A stretch of 64,000 nucleotides of DNA from FEN-1219 sp963728995 (lineage in GTDB: Bacteria > Pseudomonadota > Gammaproteobacteria > Steroidobacterales > Rariloculaceae). The stretch spans positions 496,001-560,000 of the forward strand of contig CAVSMD010000002.1 in assembly GCA_963728995.1 (NCBI GenBank), in the 5' to 3' direction. Below, piece by piece: positions 15,103 through 24,322 of the stretch. The notes beneath the pieces were generated by a model. It was not told where the DNA came from, searched no databases, and saw only the letters and a list, made by a program, of their open reading frames with translations. Position 1 is the stretch's first letter. Each line of letters begins with the position of its first letter. The translations under genes were made by a program, and so were the position numbers.

Positions 15103-15987
15103 ATGAAGCAGCCTCGCGAACCCGCCGAGTCGACCCTCAGGAGACGAACCGTGCTCGGCGTGGTCTGCGCCACGCTGGGTGCGACGATGCTGCCGCTCGC
15201 GCGCGCGCAGAACGAGCCGCGCGCGCTGCCGCTCAAGAATCTCGGGCTCGAGCACCTCGACATCGTCGTGCCCGATCCGGCCGAATCGGCACGCTTCTAC
15301 AAGCACGTGTTCTCGTCTGCATTGCACGAGCAGGATTTTCGCGGCGGCAAGCGCTACTTCGTGCTGCTCGGCGACCTGCCGCCCGATCGGCAGGTCGGCT
15401 ACATTGCGATCGGCGCGGCCAACGGCCGCCCGATCGCGGTGGGGCATTACTGCGCGCTGGCCGAGTCGGCCGACGTGGCCGCCGTCGGCAAAGAGCTCGC
15501 CGCCGCGGGGTACCCCGCGCCGGGTGGCGGCTTCGGCATGATCCCCGACCCCGACGGGCTCGAGCTGCAGCTCTTCAAGCCGCCGGCCGGTCTCGTCACC
15601 GCGGCGGTGCCGTCCACGCTCGAAGTGGCGCGCGACGGTTTGCTCGCACCCCGGGGGCTCGATCATGTGCTGCTCGCCGTCAGCGATCTCGATCGCTCGT
15701 TGCGTTACTACCGCTTCCTCTACGGCGAGGGCCTGGAAACGCGCGATCCGGAGGCACCGCAACGTGTCTGGTTCGAGCTCCCGCGCGGCACGCGTGTCGG
15801 GCTCGAGCCCGTTGCGGCGGGCGCCAAGCCGCACTTCGTGCGCTTCGGCATCAAGGTGGCGCCGTTCGACAGCGCCGCGGTCGCCATGGGCTTACGCGCC
15901 GCCGGCGCAGAAGTGATCTCGGCCGCGCCCGGGCTGATTCGCTTTCGCGACAACTATGGCATCACGCTCGACGTGGTCTCGGCTTGA
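15103..15987 (+). CDS. Tat-secreted VOC family (glyoxalase/dioxygenase-like) protein
   Basis: 294 residues. A twin-arginine signal (LRRRTVLGVVCATLGATMLP) is followed by two vicinal-oxygen-chelate modules: GLEHLDIVVPDPAESARFYK to DPDGLELQLFKP, and GLDHVLLAVSDLDRSLRYYR to FRDNYGITLDVVSA. VOC proteins bind a divalent metal and include glyoxalases, extradiol dioxygenases and resistance proteins. A Tat signal means export after folding and metal loading. The substrate is unknown. Confidence 0.85.
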   Translation: MKQPREPAESTLRRRTVLGVVCATLGATMLPLARAQNEPRALPLKNLGLEHLDIVVPDPAESARFYKHVFSSALHEQDFRGGKRYFVLLGDLPPDRQVGYIAIGAANGRPIAVGHYCALAESADVAAVGKELAAAGYPAPGGGFGMIPDPDGLELQLFKPPAGLVTAAVPSTLEVARDGLLAPRGLDHVLLAVSDLDRSLRYYRFLYGEGLETRDPEAPQRVWFELPRGTRVGLEPVAAGAKPHFVRFGIKVAPFDSAAVAMGLRAAGAEVISAAPGLIRFRDNYGITLDVVSA

Positions 15988-16069
15988 CGCACCGCGGTCG
16001 GCGGTGGCGCAAGCCGCAAGCTCGCCCGTATGATCGCGAGTCACTCAGCCCCGCACGAGAGGACGACGT

Positions 16070-16546
16070 ATGCAGCGCTTCACGGTCGGCGTGTCGCTCG
16101 CGTTAGTACTGGCGGCCTCCGCCGGCGCGCAGCACATCGAGATTACGCGCAACGGCACGCGACCGACGATTCGCGGTCCGGAGCAAGCCTACACGGGCAG
16201 AGCCGTCGCGGACGTGCTGTTCGCCGCGACCGACGCGAGCCCGATGATGGCGGTGAACGTCACTTTCGAACCGGGCGCGCGCACGGCCTGGCACAACCAT
16301 CCCGCCGGGCAATATCTGGTGGTCACCTCGGGCGTGGGGTGGGTGCAGGAGCGCGGCGGCAAGAAGCGCGTCGTCAAACCGGGTGACGTGGTGTGGACGC
16401 CGCCCGGTGTGGCGCACTGGCACGGTGCGACAACGACGAACGCTTTCAGCCACGTCGCCATCTGGGAGTTCGTCCATGGCAGCGGCGGAGAGCTGTTCGA
16501 GCAAGTCAGCGACGAGGACTACCTCGCCGAGCCGGCCGCGGAGTGA
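16070..16546 (+). CDS. Secreted cupin-domain protein
   Basis: 158 residues. A Sec signal covers residues 1-21 (VSLALVLAASAGAQ). A single cupin domain follows: motif 1 is TAWHNHPAGQYLVVTSGVGW and motif 2 is PPGVAHWHGATTTN, with the metal-binding His residues of both present. The sequence resembles cupins often annotated with carboxymuconolactone-decarboxylase-like partners. Its role is unknown. Confidence 0.85.
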   Translation: MQRFTVGVSLALVLAASAGAQHIEITRNGTRPTIRGPEQAYTGRAVADVLFAATDASPMMAVNVTFEPGARTAWHNHPAGQYLVVTSGVGWVQERGGKKRVVKPGDVVWTPPGVAHWHGATTTNAFSHVAIWEFVHGSGGELFEQVSDEDYLAEPAAE

Positions 16547-16618
16547 GCCGCGTTCAAGGGCCGAATGCGAGCGGCAGCGCAGTCAGCCAAGCAGCCGGCA
16601 CGAAGCGGAGGCCTGACG

Positions 16619-17581
16619 ATGGATGTAAGCGAAGGGCAGCTTGCCGCGCGCGTAGAGCTCAGGCATCTGCGTTACTTCGTCGCCGTCGCTGAAGAGCTGA
16701 GCTTCACGCGCGCAGCGGCGCGGCTTCGCACGGCACAGCCGTCTCTGAGCCAGCAGATCCGGCAGCTCGAGAACGCGGTTGGCGTGAAGCTGCTCGATCG
16801 CAGCCGCCACCATGTCGCGCTCACCAATGCGGGACGGATCTTTCTTCGCCAGGCCAGGGACATCCTCAGCCGCGTCGAGCACGCTCGGCGGCTCGCGAAA
16901 CAGTCGGCAGACGGCCGCGCCGGCGATCTATCCGTGGGCACCTTCCCGTCGGCCGACGTTCGAATATTGCCGGCGCTGCGGCCGCTCATCGCCGAGCATG
17001 CCCCGGATCTGCGCCTGATCCTGCACAGCAAGTACGCCGTCGACCCGCTCGTAGGTCTGCAGTCCGGCGCGCTCGACGTGGCCTTCGTGCGCGGACCGCT
17101 CGAGACGGTCGGGCTCGAAGGCATCGAGCTGCTGCGTGAGCAGATCGTAATGGTGCTGCCGTCGCACCACGCGCTCGCCCGCCGCAAGCGCATCCCGGTC
17201 AAGAGCCTCGACGATCTGCCCTGCATTACCATGGAGCGCTCGCTGTCGCCGGCCCTGCACGACGCAGCAGCCAGACTCTATCGCGAAGCAAAAATCCGGA
17301 TGCACGCGGTCTCGAGCGCCGACAACGTGCTCGGCCACCTGCAACTCGTGCAGGAGGGACTGGGCTTCGCTTTGCTGCCGGACTCCATCAGCGTGCTGCT
17401 CCCGCCGGGGGTGACTTTCAGGCCCCTCGATTGCGACCCGGTGCCCACCGTATCGGTCGTCGTTGCCTGGAAGAGCGGCAACGACTCGCGACTCGTGCGC
17501 GAGTTCGTCGAGCTTGCGCGCCGCGTTTCGAGCGCGCGGAAAGACGCGCCGCGTCTGACCCGCCGCCGGACAAAGTCTTAG
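16619..17581 (+). CDS. LysR family transcriptional regulator
   Basis: About 320 residues. The N-terminal winged helix-turn-helix is typical: ELRHLRYFVAVAEELSFTRA, then LRTAQPSLSQQIRQLE. The effector domain follows, with DLSVGTFPSADVRILPALRP and the inducer-binding LGFALLPDSISVLLPPGV. ATG 16619 is chosen because GGAGG lies just upstream; the open frame to 16565 adds no family sequence. It lies 73 bases upstream of the CoA-transferase in the same direction and may regulate that operon (inference). Confidence 0.9.
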   Translation: MDVSEGQLAARVELRHLRYFVAVAEELSFTRAAARLRTAQPSLSQQIRQLENAVGVKLLDRSRHHVALTNAGRIFLRQARDILSRVEHARRLAKQSADGRAGDLSVGTFPSADVRILPALRPLIAEHAPDLRLILHSKYAVDPLVGLQSGALDVAFVRGPLETVGLEGIELLREQIVMVLPSHHALARRKRIPVKSLDDLPCITMERSLSPALHDAAARLYREAKIRMHAVSSADNVLGHLQLVQEGLGFALLPDSISVLLPPGVTFRPLDCDPVPTVSVVVAWKSGNDSRLVREFVELARRVSSARKDAPRLTRRRTKS

Positions 17582-17654
17582 CCCGCGGCCCGCCCGCTGG
17601 CTAGACTGCGGCGAGAATAACGCCCCCGCACTCGGAGTGCGGAGGTCATAGCTC

Positions 17655-18919
17655 ATGAACAGCAGCGCACCACCGTCCGTGCACGCGGCTCCTTTGGCCG
17701 GGCTCACGGTGCTCGATCTCACGCTGGCCCTGGCCGGCCCCTTCGCCACGTTCCTGCTCGCCGGCCTCGGCGCACGCGTGATCAAGATCGAGAACCCCGC
17801 GTCGCCGGATCACTGCCGCGAGAATGCGCCCTACATCGGGCGGCACGGCGTCTCGCTCGGTCGCACGGCCCCGGACGACGTTTCGGTCGCGGCGCTGAAC
17901 CGACTGCGTGGCAAGTACGCGGTGACACTGAACCTCAAGCAACCCGGTTCGCGCGCGGTCTTTGCCGATCTCTTGCGCCAGGCCGACGTAGTCGTCGAGA
18001 ACTTCAGCGCGGGCACGCTCGATCGGCTCGGCATCGGTTACGAGTACGCACGCACGCAGAATGCCGCGCATCGTGTATTGCTCGATCTCCGGCTACGGTG
18101 CCGATCAAACGACGCAGGGCTCCGGCAAAGCCATGGACAGCATCATCCAGGCGCTGAGCGGGTTGATGATGACCTCGGGCGCCCCGGACGATCCGCCCGT
18201 GCGCGTGGGCGTGCCCTTCGCCGATCTGGTGGCACCGGTATTCGCCGTGGTCGGCGTTCTCGCGGCACTGCGTCAGCGCGACACTACGGGCGTCGGGCAG
18301 CAGGTCGACGTATCGATGCTCGGCGTGTTGACCTCGCTCGTCGCGGCCGAGCCCTTCGACCTGCTCGAAGCGTGCGGGTTGCCGCAGCGCACCGGCCGCA
18401 TGGTGCCGCGGCTCACGCCTTTCGGCGTTTACGAATCGGCGGACGGTTACCTCGCGATCTGCGCGCCAACGGAGCAGTTCGCACGCGGCGTCTTCGTCGC
18501 CATCGGTCGTGCCGATCTCGAGCGCGACCCACGCTTCGCCACGCGCGACGCTCGCGTCGCGAACATGGATGCAATGAACGCCTGCATCGAGAATTTCACG
18601 CGCGGCTTGCCGACGGGCGAGCTCGTGCCGCTGTTCGAGAGTCACGGAGTGCCGGCGGCACCGGTGCGCTCGCCGGCCGACGCCGTGCGCGACCCGCGCG
18701 TGCTCGCGCGCGGCGAAACCGTGCCCATCGAGCATCCGGCGTTCGGGCGCGTCGCGGACGTGATCGGTCCCGGCGTGCCGATCCGGTTTTCAAGCGCCGC
18801 AGCCGAGCGCAGCGCGGCCGGCCCCCGAGGTCGGTCAGGACAATGCCCTCGTCTACGGCGAATGGCTCGGCTACAGCGCGGCCGAGCTCGAGCGCCTGCG
18901 CGCGGCGGGGAACATCTGA
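17655..18919 (+). CDS. Family III CoA-transferase (CaiB/BaiF, FldA/HadA-like), two frameshifts in this sequence
   Basis: About 420 residues when reconstructed. The start has LAGLTVLDLTLALAGPFATF and GARVIKIENP, then KYAVTLNLKQPGSR and the catalytic-region VVENFSAGTLDRLGIGYE. One extra base near 18063 shifts the frame; it then reads PRIVYCSISGYGADQTTQGS, DVSMLGVLTSLVA and RTGRMVPRLTPFGVYESADG. One extra C in the C-run at 18822-18826 shifts it again, into QDNALVYGEWLGYSAAELER and stop 18919. Such enzymes move CoA between acyl groups without ATP; FldA and HadA activate 2-hydroxy acids for dehydration. GGAGG lies upstream of the ATG. Confidence 0.85.
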
Positions 18920-18927
18920 AGCGCAGC

Positions 18928-20074
18928 ATGAGCACCACCGTCATCGCCGAATTGACCGCAGGCTTCGAGGAGCCCTTCCGACTGCTCGGCCGCGATGCCG
19001 GGCGCGATCGCGACGCCGTCGTGATCTCGTGGCCATCGGTTCCGGTCGAGCTCATCCGCGCCGCGGGCTTGAGGGCCGTCGTTGCGCGCGGCAGCACGGC
19101 GCCGACGCCCGCCGCGGATGCCGTGCTCGAGCCGGACCTCTTTCCCGGGCCGCCTGCGCCAGCTCGTCGAGGCCGCATTGACGGGCCGACTCGCGCACGT
19201 GGCGGCGATCGTTCTACCGCGGACCTCCGATCCCGACTACAAGTGCTTCCTCTATCTGCGAGAGCTGGTGCGCCGCGGCGTCGCCACGCCGCTGCCGCCG
19301 GTGCTGTTGTTCGATCTGCTGCATTCCGCGACCGCGGAGGTGCCGCCCTACGACGTCGCCCGCGCCCGCGAGTTGCTCGACAGGCTCGCCGGCATCTCGC
19401 AGCGACGTCCCACGCCGAACGACATGCGCCACGCCATCGGCGGCACCAACGGCGCGCGCGCCGCAGCTCGCCGTCTCGACTCTTTGCGGCGCAGCGCGCC
19501 GCGGCTCGGCGGGCTCGAGGCCTTCCCGCTGCTCGGCGCATTCTGGCAGCTGGCGCCCGAGCGCTATGCCGCGCTGGCGAGCGCCGCGGCCGACGCGATC
19601 GCCGCGCGTGCACCGCTGGAGGCGCTCCGTGTGCTGCTCGCGGGCGCCCCGGTCGATTCGCCTGCCCTGCATGCGGCGCTCGAATCGCAGGGCGCGGTCG
19701 TCGTCGCGGAGGTGAGTCCCTTCGGTGCCGGAGTGGCGGGCGACGACGTCGACACCGCCGCCGATCCGCTCGCGGCGATTGCCGACCGATACCGGCGCAG
19801 CTCGATCGACGCGCGGACGCCGGTCGCGGTGCTCGAGCGCTGGATCGAAAGCTTCCTCCCGAGCATCGATGTCGTCGTCGTCTCGCTGCCGCCCGACGAT
19901 GCGAGCTTCGGCTGGGACTATCCGCGGCTGCGTTCGGCTGCTCGAGCGGCGCTCGCTGCCTCATGCCGTGCTGCAGTGTGATCCGGCGCGGCCCCTAGGT
20001 GCAGCCGATCGCGAACGCGTCGCAGGCCCTGCTCACGAGCGCATTGCGCGCAGCCGGAGCGCGCGTATGGCTGA
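18928..20074 (+). CDS. 2-hydroxyacyl-CoA dehydratase (D-component) family subunit A, frameshifted in this sequence
   Basis: About 380 residues after reconstruction, 8 bases after the CoA-transferase. Segments in order are VVISWPSVPVELIRAAGLRA, VLPRTSDPDYKCFLYLRELV, LLFDLLHSATAEVPPYDVAR and PHAVLQCDPARPLGAADRER. These match the HgdB/BcrB-like D-component fold. Extra bases lie near 19147, 19933 and 20020, and the exact 3' end is uncertain because the next ATG is at 20067. Only two Cys remain in the reconstruction (KCFLY, LQCDP), fewer than the usual three cluster ligands. Confidence 0.72.
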
Positions 20075-21335
20075 GAAGCAGCTCGAGTCGACGGTTGCGG
20101 CGGCAGCCTTCCAGAAGCAGTGGTTCGGAGAGCTGCGGCGGCGCGTGTTCGACGAGCGCCAGCCGTACGCGCTCGTGCAGGCCGACGTGCCGTTCGAATT
20201 GTTCGATCTGCTCGAAATCCCGGCCGTCAGCAATCAGTGGTGGTCGTCGCTCGTTGCCGCCAAGCGGCAGGCGCCGGCCTTTCTCGACGCGATGACGGCC
20301 GATGGCCTGCCGGAGCAGCTGTGTCGTTATTGCAGTCTCGGGCTCGCAACCACGCGCTACGCGCGAAGCCGGCGAAGCGCCCTGGGGCGGGCTGCCGCCG
20401 CCGCGGCTGTTCTGCGCGCGCCTGACCTGCGACTGCATCCACCGAGTCTTCTCGCTCTGGGCCGAGGCCTTCGGCGCCGAGCTTTTCGAGATCGACCATC
20501 CGGGCGCGACCGAGTTGCCCCCGCGGTGGTGGGAGCTCGGCCGCCACCGCTGGCGCGAGCTCGTCGAGCCGCACCGGCTCGAGTTCGTCGCGGCAGCGCT
20601 CGAGCGGCTCGTCGGCAAGGCTCGAAGCCATCGGCGGGCAACGCTTGGATCGCGCCGCGCTGCGCCTACGGCTCGAGCGCGTGAACCGGCAGGAAGAGAT
20701 CTTCGACGCGGCACGCAAGATCATAGCGTCCGCGCCCGCGACACCCGTGCGCATGACCGAGCAGATCGCCAACGTGATGGCCACGCAATGGGTCCGCGGC
20801 ACCGATTGGGCGCTCGCGCATGCACGGCACTTTTGCGACGAGCTCGAGCAGCGTGTCGACGCCGGCATTGCGGCGTGCCCGGGCGAGAAGCGCAGGCTCA
20901 TGTGGGTCGGTGCGGGACTCTGGCACGACACGGATTTCTATACGGCCTTCGAGGCCTCGCACGGCGCGGTTTTCGTCTGGTCGATGTATCTGGCCTTCGG
21001 CCCCGACGGCTATATCCGCTACGGCCTCGACGACCCGATCGCGGCGCTCGCGAGCCGGACCGCGAGCTTCAACGAGTATCTGCACAATCCGCCGTGGGCG
21101 GCCGAGTGGATCGTCGAGCAGGCGCGCGAGCATCGCATCGACGCCGCGCTCGTGCTGCACCCGACGGAGCTTGAAGCCCTCGGCGACGGGTCGCCGCTTC
21201 ATCGAGCGCGCGCTCGAGGAGGCCGGCATTCCGGTGCTGCCGGTCGAAGCCGACGTCGTCGATGCTCGGGCCTGGAATCCGGGCGCGACGCGCGCCGCCG
21301 TCCGCGCCTTTCTCGATGAGCGGGTGCCGCGATGA
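20067..21335 (+). CDS. 2-hydroxyacyl-CoA dehydratase (D-component) family subunit B, frameshifted in this sequence
   Basis: About 420 residues after reconstruction. It begins MAEKQLESTVAAAAFQKQWF and has YALVQADVPFELFDLLEIPA, LPEQLCRYCSLGLATT, PWGGLPPPRLFCARLTCDCI and EEAGIPVLPVEADVVDARAW. The C-x2-C and the C-x5-C-x-C cluster are good [4Fe-4S] ligands, as in FldB/FldC or HadB/HadC. Extra bases near 20364, 20619 and 21190 break the frame. It should pair with subunit A to dehydrate a 2-hydroxyacyl-CoA. The dedicated activator ATPase seen in fld/had loci is absent here. TGA 21333-21335 overlaps the MFS ATG 21332. Confidence 0.78.
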
Positions 21336-22535
21336 CGGCGGTGTCGCGGGTCGTGCGTCCGGTCTGGTGGCTGCCTTTCGGCGTCACGCTCGTCGCAATG
21401 TTCACGCTGCAGCTGTCCAATCTCGGCTTCTCGCCGCTCCTGCCGTCGATCCAGCAAGACATGCGGATGAGCTTCACGCAGCTCGGCTTGTTCACGGGTT
21501 TATACGGATTGCTGGCGATGCTGCTCAGCGTGCCGGCCGGGATCAGCGCGCGCCGCTTCGGCGAGAAACGCGTGCTTGCGCTCGGCCTCGTCGGCCTGGC
21601 GATCGGCAGCGTGCTACTCGGCCAAGCCTCGAGCTTCGAGTCGGCGCTCGCGTTTCGCGGCCTCGCGATCTTCGGTTACCGCTTCGCGTTCGTGAGCGTG
21701 CTGATCGCGGTGGCGCTCACGTCGCCGCTGTCGCTGCGCGGCCGCACGATGGGCGTGCTCGGCGCGACCTCGGCGATGGCCTCGGTGGTCGGTGCGCCGC
21801 TCGGCGGCGCGCTCGTCGGCGAGCTCGGCTGGCGCACCGCAATCCTGGGTTACGCGTTCATGGCGCTGGTCGGCGCCGCGGTGTTCTGGCTCTTCTATCG
21901 GCCGACCGCGGAAGCAGTCCCCATAGCGGCAACCGCCGCGGCGCCGCAGGGCGCCCTGCAGCGCAGCGCGTTTCGCTCGCCCGCGGTGTGGCTGCTCGCG
22001 CTCGTCGTCGGTTTGGGCGGTTTCGGTCAATTCACGATCACCTATTTCGTGCCGAGCGTGGCCCAAGGCCGTCTACGGTCTCGACGCCGCGGCGGCGGGG
22101 CTGATCATCAGCACGGGGTACATCGCCGCGATCGTGCTGAATCTCGCCGTCGGCGTGCTCGCCGACCGCTTCAACAAGCTCGTCGTTCTCGGCGGTATGT
22201 TCGTGCTGCTCGCCGCGGCGTCCATCTCGCTGACGATCGAGCATGAGCTCGTATTTCGCGTGGCCACGGCGGTGGGGATCGGCTTCGGTTTCTCGGCGGC
22301 GAATCAGCTCTACGGGCTCGCCGGCACTTTGATGCCGCGCAGCGAGGCCGGCAACGCCATGGGCGTCGTGAGCCTCGGTGCGGGGCTATTCGGGTACTTC
22401 GGTCCGCAGATGCTCGGCATCCTGCGCGACGTGACCGGCTCGTTCGCGGCCGGGTTCAGGATGATCGCGGTTGCGGATCTCACGACGCTGGCCCTGGTCG
22501 TGCTGCTGTATCGAATGACGCGGAGCTCGAAATGA
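21332..22535 (+). CDS. MFS transporter (one frameshift in this sequence)
   Basis: About 400 residues with twelve hydrophobic segments. The first half includes LSNLGFSPLLPSIQQDMRMS and the loop GISARRFGEKRVLALG. An extra C in the run at 22062-22064 shifts the frame; after it the protein continues AVYGLDAAAAGLIISTGYIA, then VLADRFNKLVVLGG, the second-half MFS loop. It overlaps its neighbours by ATGA at both ends, so it belongs to the same polycistron as the CoA-transferase and dehydratase genes and probably imports their substrate. Confidence 0.83.
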
Positions 22536-23392
22536 AGAAATCACGAGTCATGAGTCGTTTCTATCTGACGGTGGGGCTGCTGCTGCTCGGTGTCGCGCAC
22601 GGCAGCGCCTTCGCGCAGACCGCCGCGAGCGCGCGGCCGAAAGGCGATCAGCATCGCGAATACGACTTCGCGCCGACCGGGCAGCGAATGCCCTACCGGA
22701 TCTACGTGCCGACGCGCTGGGACGGCAAGAGCTCGCTGCCGATCCTGCTGTTCCTGCATGGCGCCGGAGCGAACGAAAGCACGTATCTCGATATCGCGGG
22801 AGGTCTGATCGAGAAGCTGGCCGAGCAGCACGGCTACATCGTCGTCTCGCCGCTCGGCTTCACGCCGCTCGGCGCGTACGGCAATCCGTTGCGCTTGCCC
22901 GCCGTCTTCGGCGAGTCGCAGACCGCAGCCGCTCAACGGGCGGCCGTGACGCCGGCGCGGCAGCGCGAGCTCGACTTGAGCGAGCTCGAGGTCATCACCG
23001 TGCTCGAGATCGTCACCGAGGAATACGGTGCGGATCGATCGCGAACCTTCCTGGCGGGGCATTCGATGGGCAGCGGCGGCGTCTGGCACCTCGCGGCGCG
23101 CTATCCAGAACGCTGGCGCGCCATCGCGCCGATGTCGGGCCCCTTCGTCGACAAGGAGACCTATCCGTTCGACCGGCTACGCGCCTTGCCGATTTTCGTC
23201 ACCGAAGGCACCGGCGCCGAGCCATCGCTCGCCGGCAGCCGGGCGCTCGCGGCGTTCATGCGCGCCGGGCACTTCGATTTCGACTACCTCGAGGTCGATG
23301 GCAATCACGGCAGCATGGTGCCGATGGTCTGGCCCGCGATCTTCGATTACTTCGACCGCGTATTGGCGCGCAATTCCCGGAGTGGGCAATGA
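22532..23392 (+). CDS. Secreted alpha/beta hydrolase (esterase/depolymerase-like)
   Basis: 286 residues with a Sec signal (LTVGLLLLGVAHGSAFAQ). The oxyanion region LPILLFLHGAGANEST precedes the nucleophile elbow GHSMGSGG with Ser178; the catalytic His is probably in DGNHGSM at 259. The layout resembles LpqC/PHB-depolymerase-type esterases. Start and stop overlap neighbours as ATGA. It likely cleaves an ester in the periplasm to supply the transporter upstream (inference). Confidence 0.85.
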   Translation: MKKSRVMSRFYLTVGLLLLGVAHGSAFAQTAASARPKGDQHREYDFAPTGQRMPYRIYVPTRWDGKSSLPILLFLHGAGANESTYLDIAGGLIEKLAEQHGYIVVSPLGFTPLGAYGNPLRLPAVFGESQTAAAQRAAVTPARQRELDLSELEVITVLEIVTEEYGADRSRTFLAGHSMGSGGVWHLAARYPERWRAIAPMSGPFVDKETYPFDRLRALPIFVTEGTGAEPSLAGSRALAAFMRAGHFDFDYLEVDGNHGSMVPMVWPAIFDYFDRVLARNSRSGQ

Positions 23393-24322
23393 GGATGCCG
23401 CTCGGCAGGTTCGTGCTGTGTGCCGGGATGGCGCTGTGCTTCGCCCAGCTCGCGCAGGCGCAAACGGAACTTCGGCTTTGGCCCGACGGAGCGCGGGGCT
23501 CGGAAGGCTGGTCGCACCCCGAATCGGTCACACGCTCGCCTCGCGGCGACCGCGTCATCACGAACGTCAGCGACCCCAGCCTGACCGTGTTCCTGCCCGA
23601 TCCGGCCAAAGCCACCGGTGCGGCGGTCGTGATAGCGCCGGGCGGCGCGCTGCGCGCGCTCGCGTTCGACGACGAGGGCGTCAAGGTTGCGGCGTGGCTC
23701 AATGAGCGGGGTATCGCGGGCTTCGTGCTCAAGTACCGGACACTGCAACAGGACCCGACCAAGCCGCGTGGACCCCTGCCCGGTATGCCGGGCGCCGGTG
23801 CGGCGCCGCGTCAGGAGCTCACCATCGTCAAAGCCAACGCGAATCCGGCGCCCGGCGACGCCGCGCTGCGTGAGGTGCTCGAGCTCGCGGTGGCGGACGC
23901 GCAGGCGGCGCTGCGCCTCGTCCGGCAGCACGCGGCGGACTGGAACATCGATCCGGCGCGCGTCGGCATCATGGGCTTTTCGGCCGGCGGCGGCGTCGCC
24001 GTCGGCACCGCGCTTGCAGCAGAAGTCCGACGCCTCGCCGGATTTTCTCGTTTCGCTGTACGGCCCGTCGCTGCAGGACGTCGACGTGCCCGCGCATGCG
24101 CCGCCGCTGTTCATCGCGGTCGGGTCGAGCCACTTCAACGTGACCAACGGCTGCCTCGCGTTGTTCGCCGCCTGGAAAGCGGCCGGTGAGCCCGCCGAGC
24201 TCCACGTCTACGACGGGGTCAGCGGGGGGTTCGGCATGACGAAGCGCGGCGTGCCCGTCGACGGCTGGCCAGAGCGGCTTTACGACTGGCTTCTCGAGCG
24301 CCAGCTGACGAGCCGCAGATGA
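23389..24322 (+). CDS. Secreted alpha/beta hydrolase (BD-FAE/acetyl-xylan-esterase-like), one frameshift
   Basis: About 310 residues. The signal peptide is FVLCAGMALCFAQLAQAQ. The fold shows GAAVVIAPGGALRALAFDDE, GIAGFVLKYRTLQ and the nucleophile elbow MGFSAGGGVAVG. An extra base near 24020 shifts the frame; it continues DASPDFLVSLYGPSL, PPLFIAVGSSHFNVTN and the family's C-terminus with GVSGGFGM in place of the usual G.H.F. motif, so the catalytic His position is doubtful. It overlaps both neighbours as ATGA. Confidence 0.8.

Noticed and set aside
18061..18919. Programmed ribosomal frameshifting in the CoA-transferase or dehydratase genes
   Set aside because: The shifts are too many, occur in unrelated families, and have no slippery heptamer or common context. 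Sequence indels explain them better.
17655..21335. Calling the CoA-transferase and dehydratase genes decayed pseudogenes
   Set aside because: All motifs are intact once the one-base shifts are removed, with no in-frame stops or deletions otherwise.
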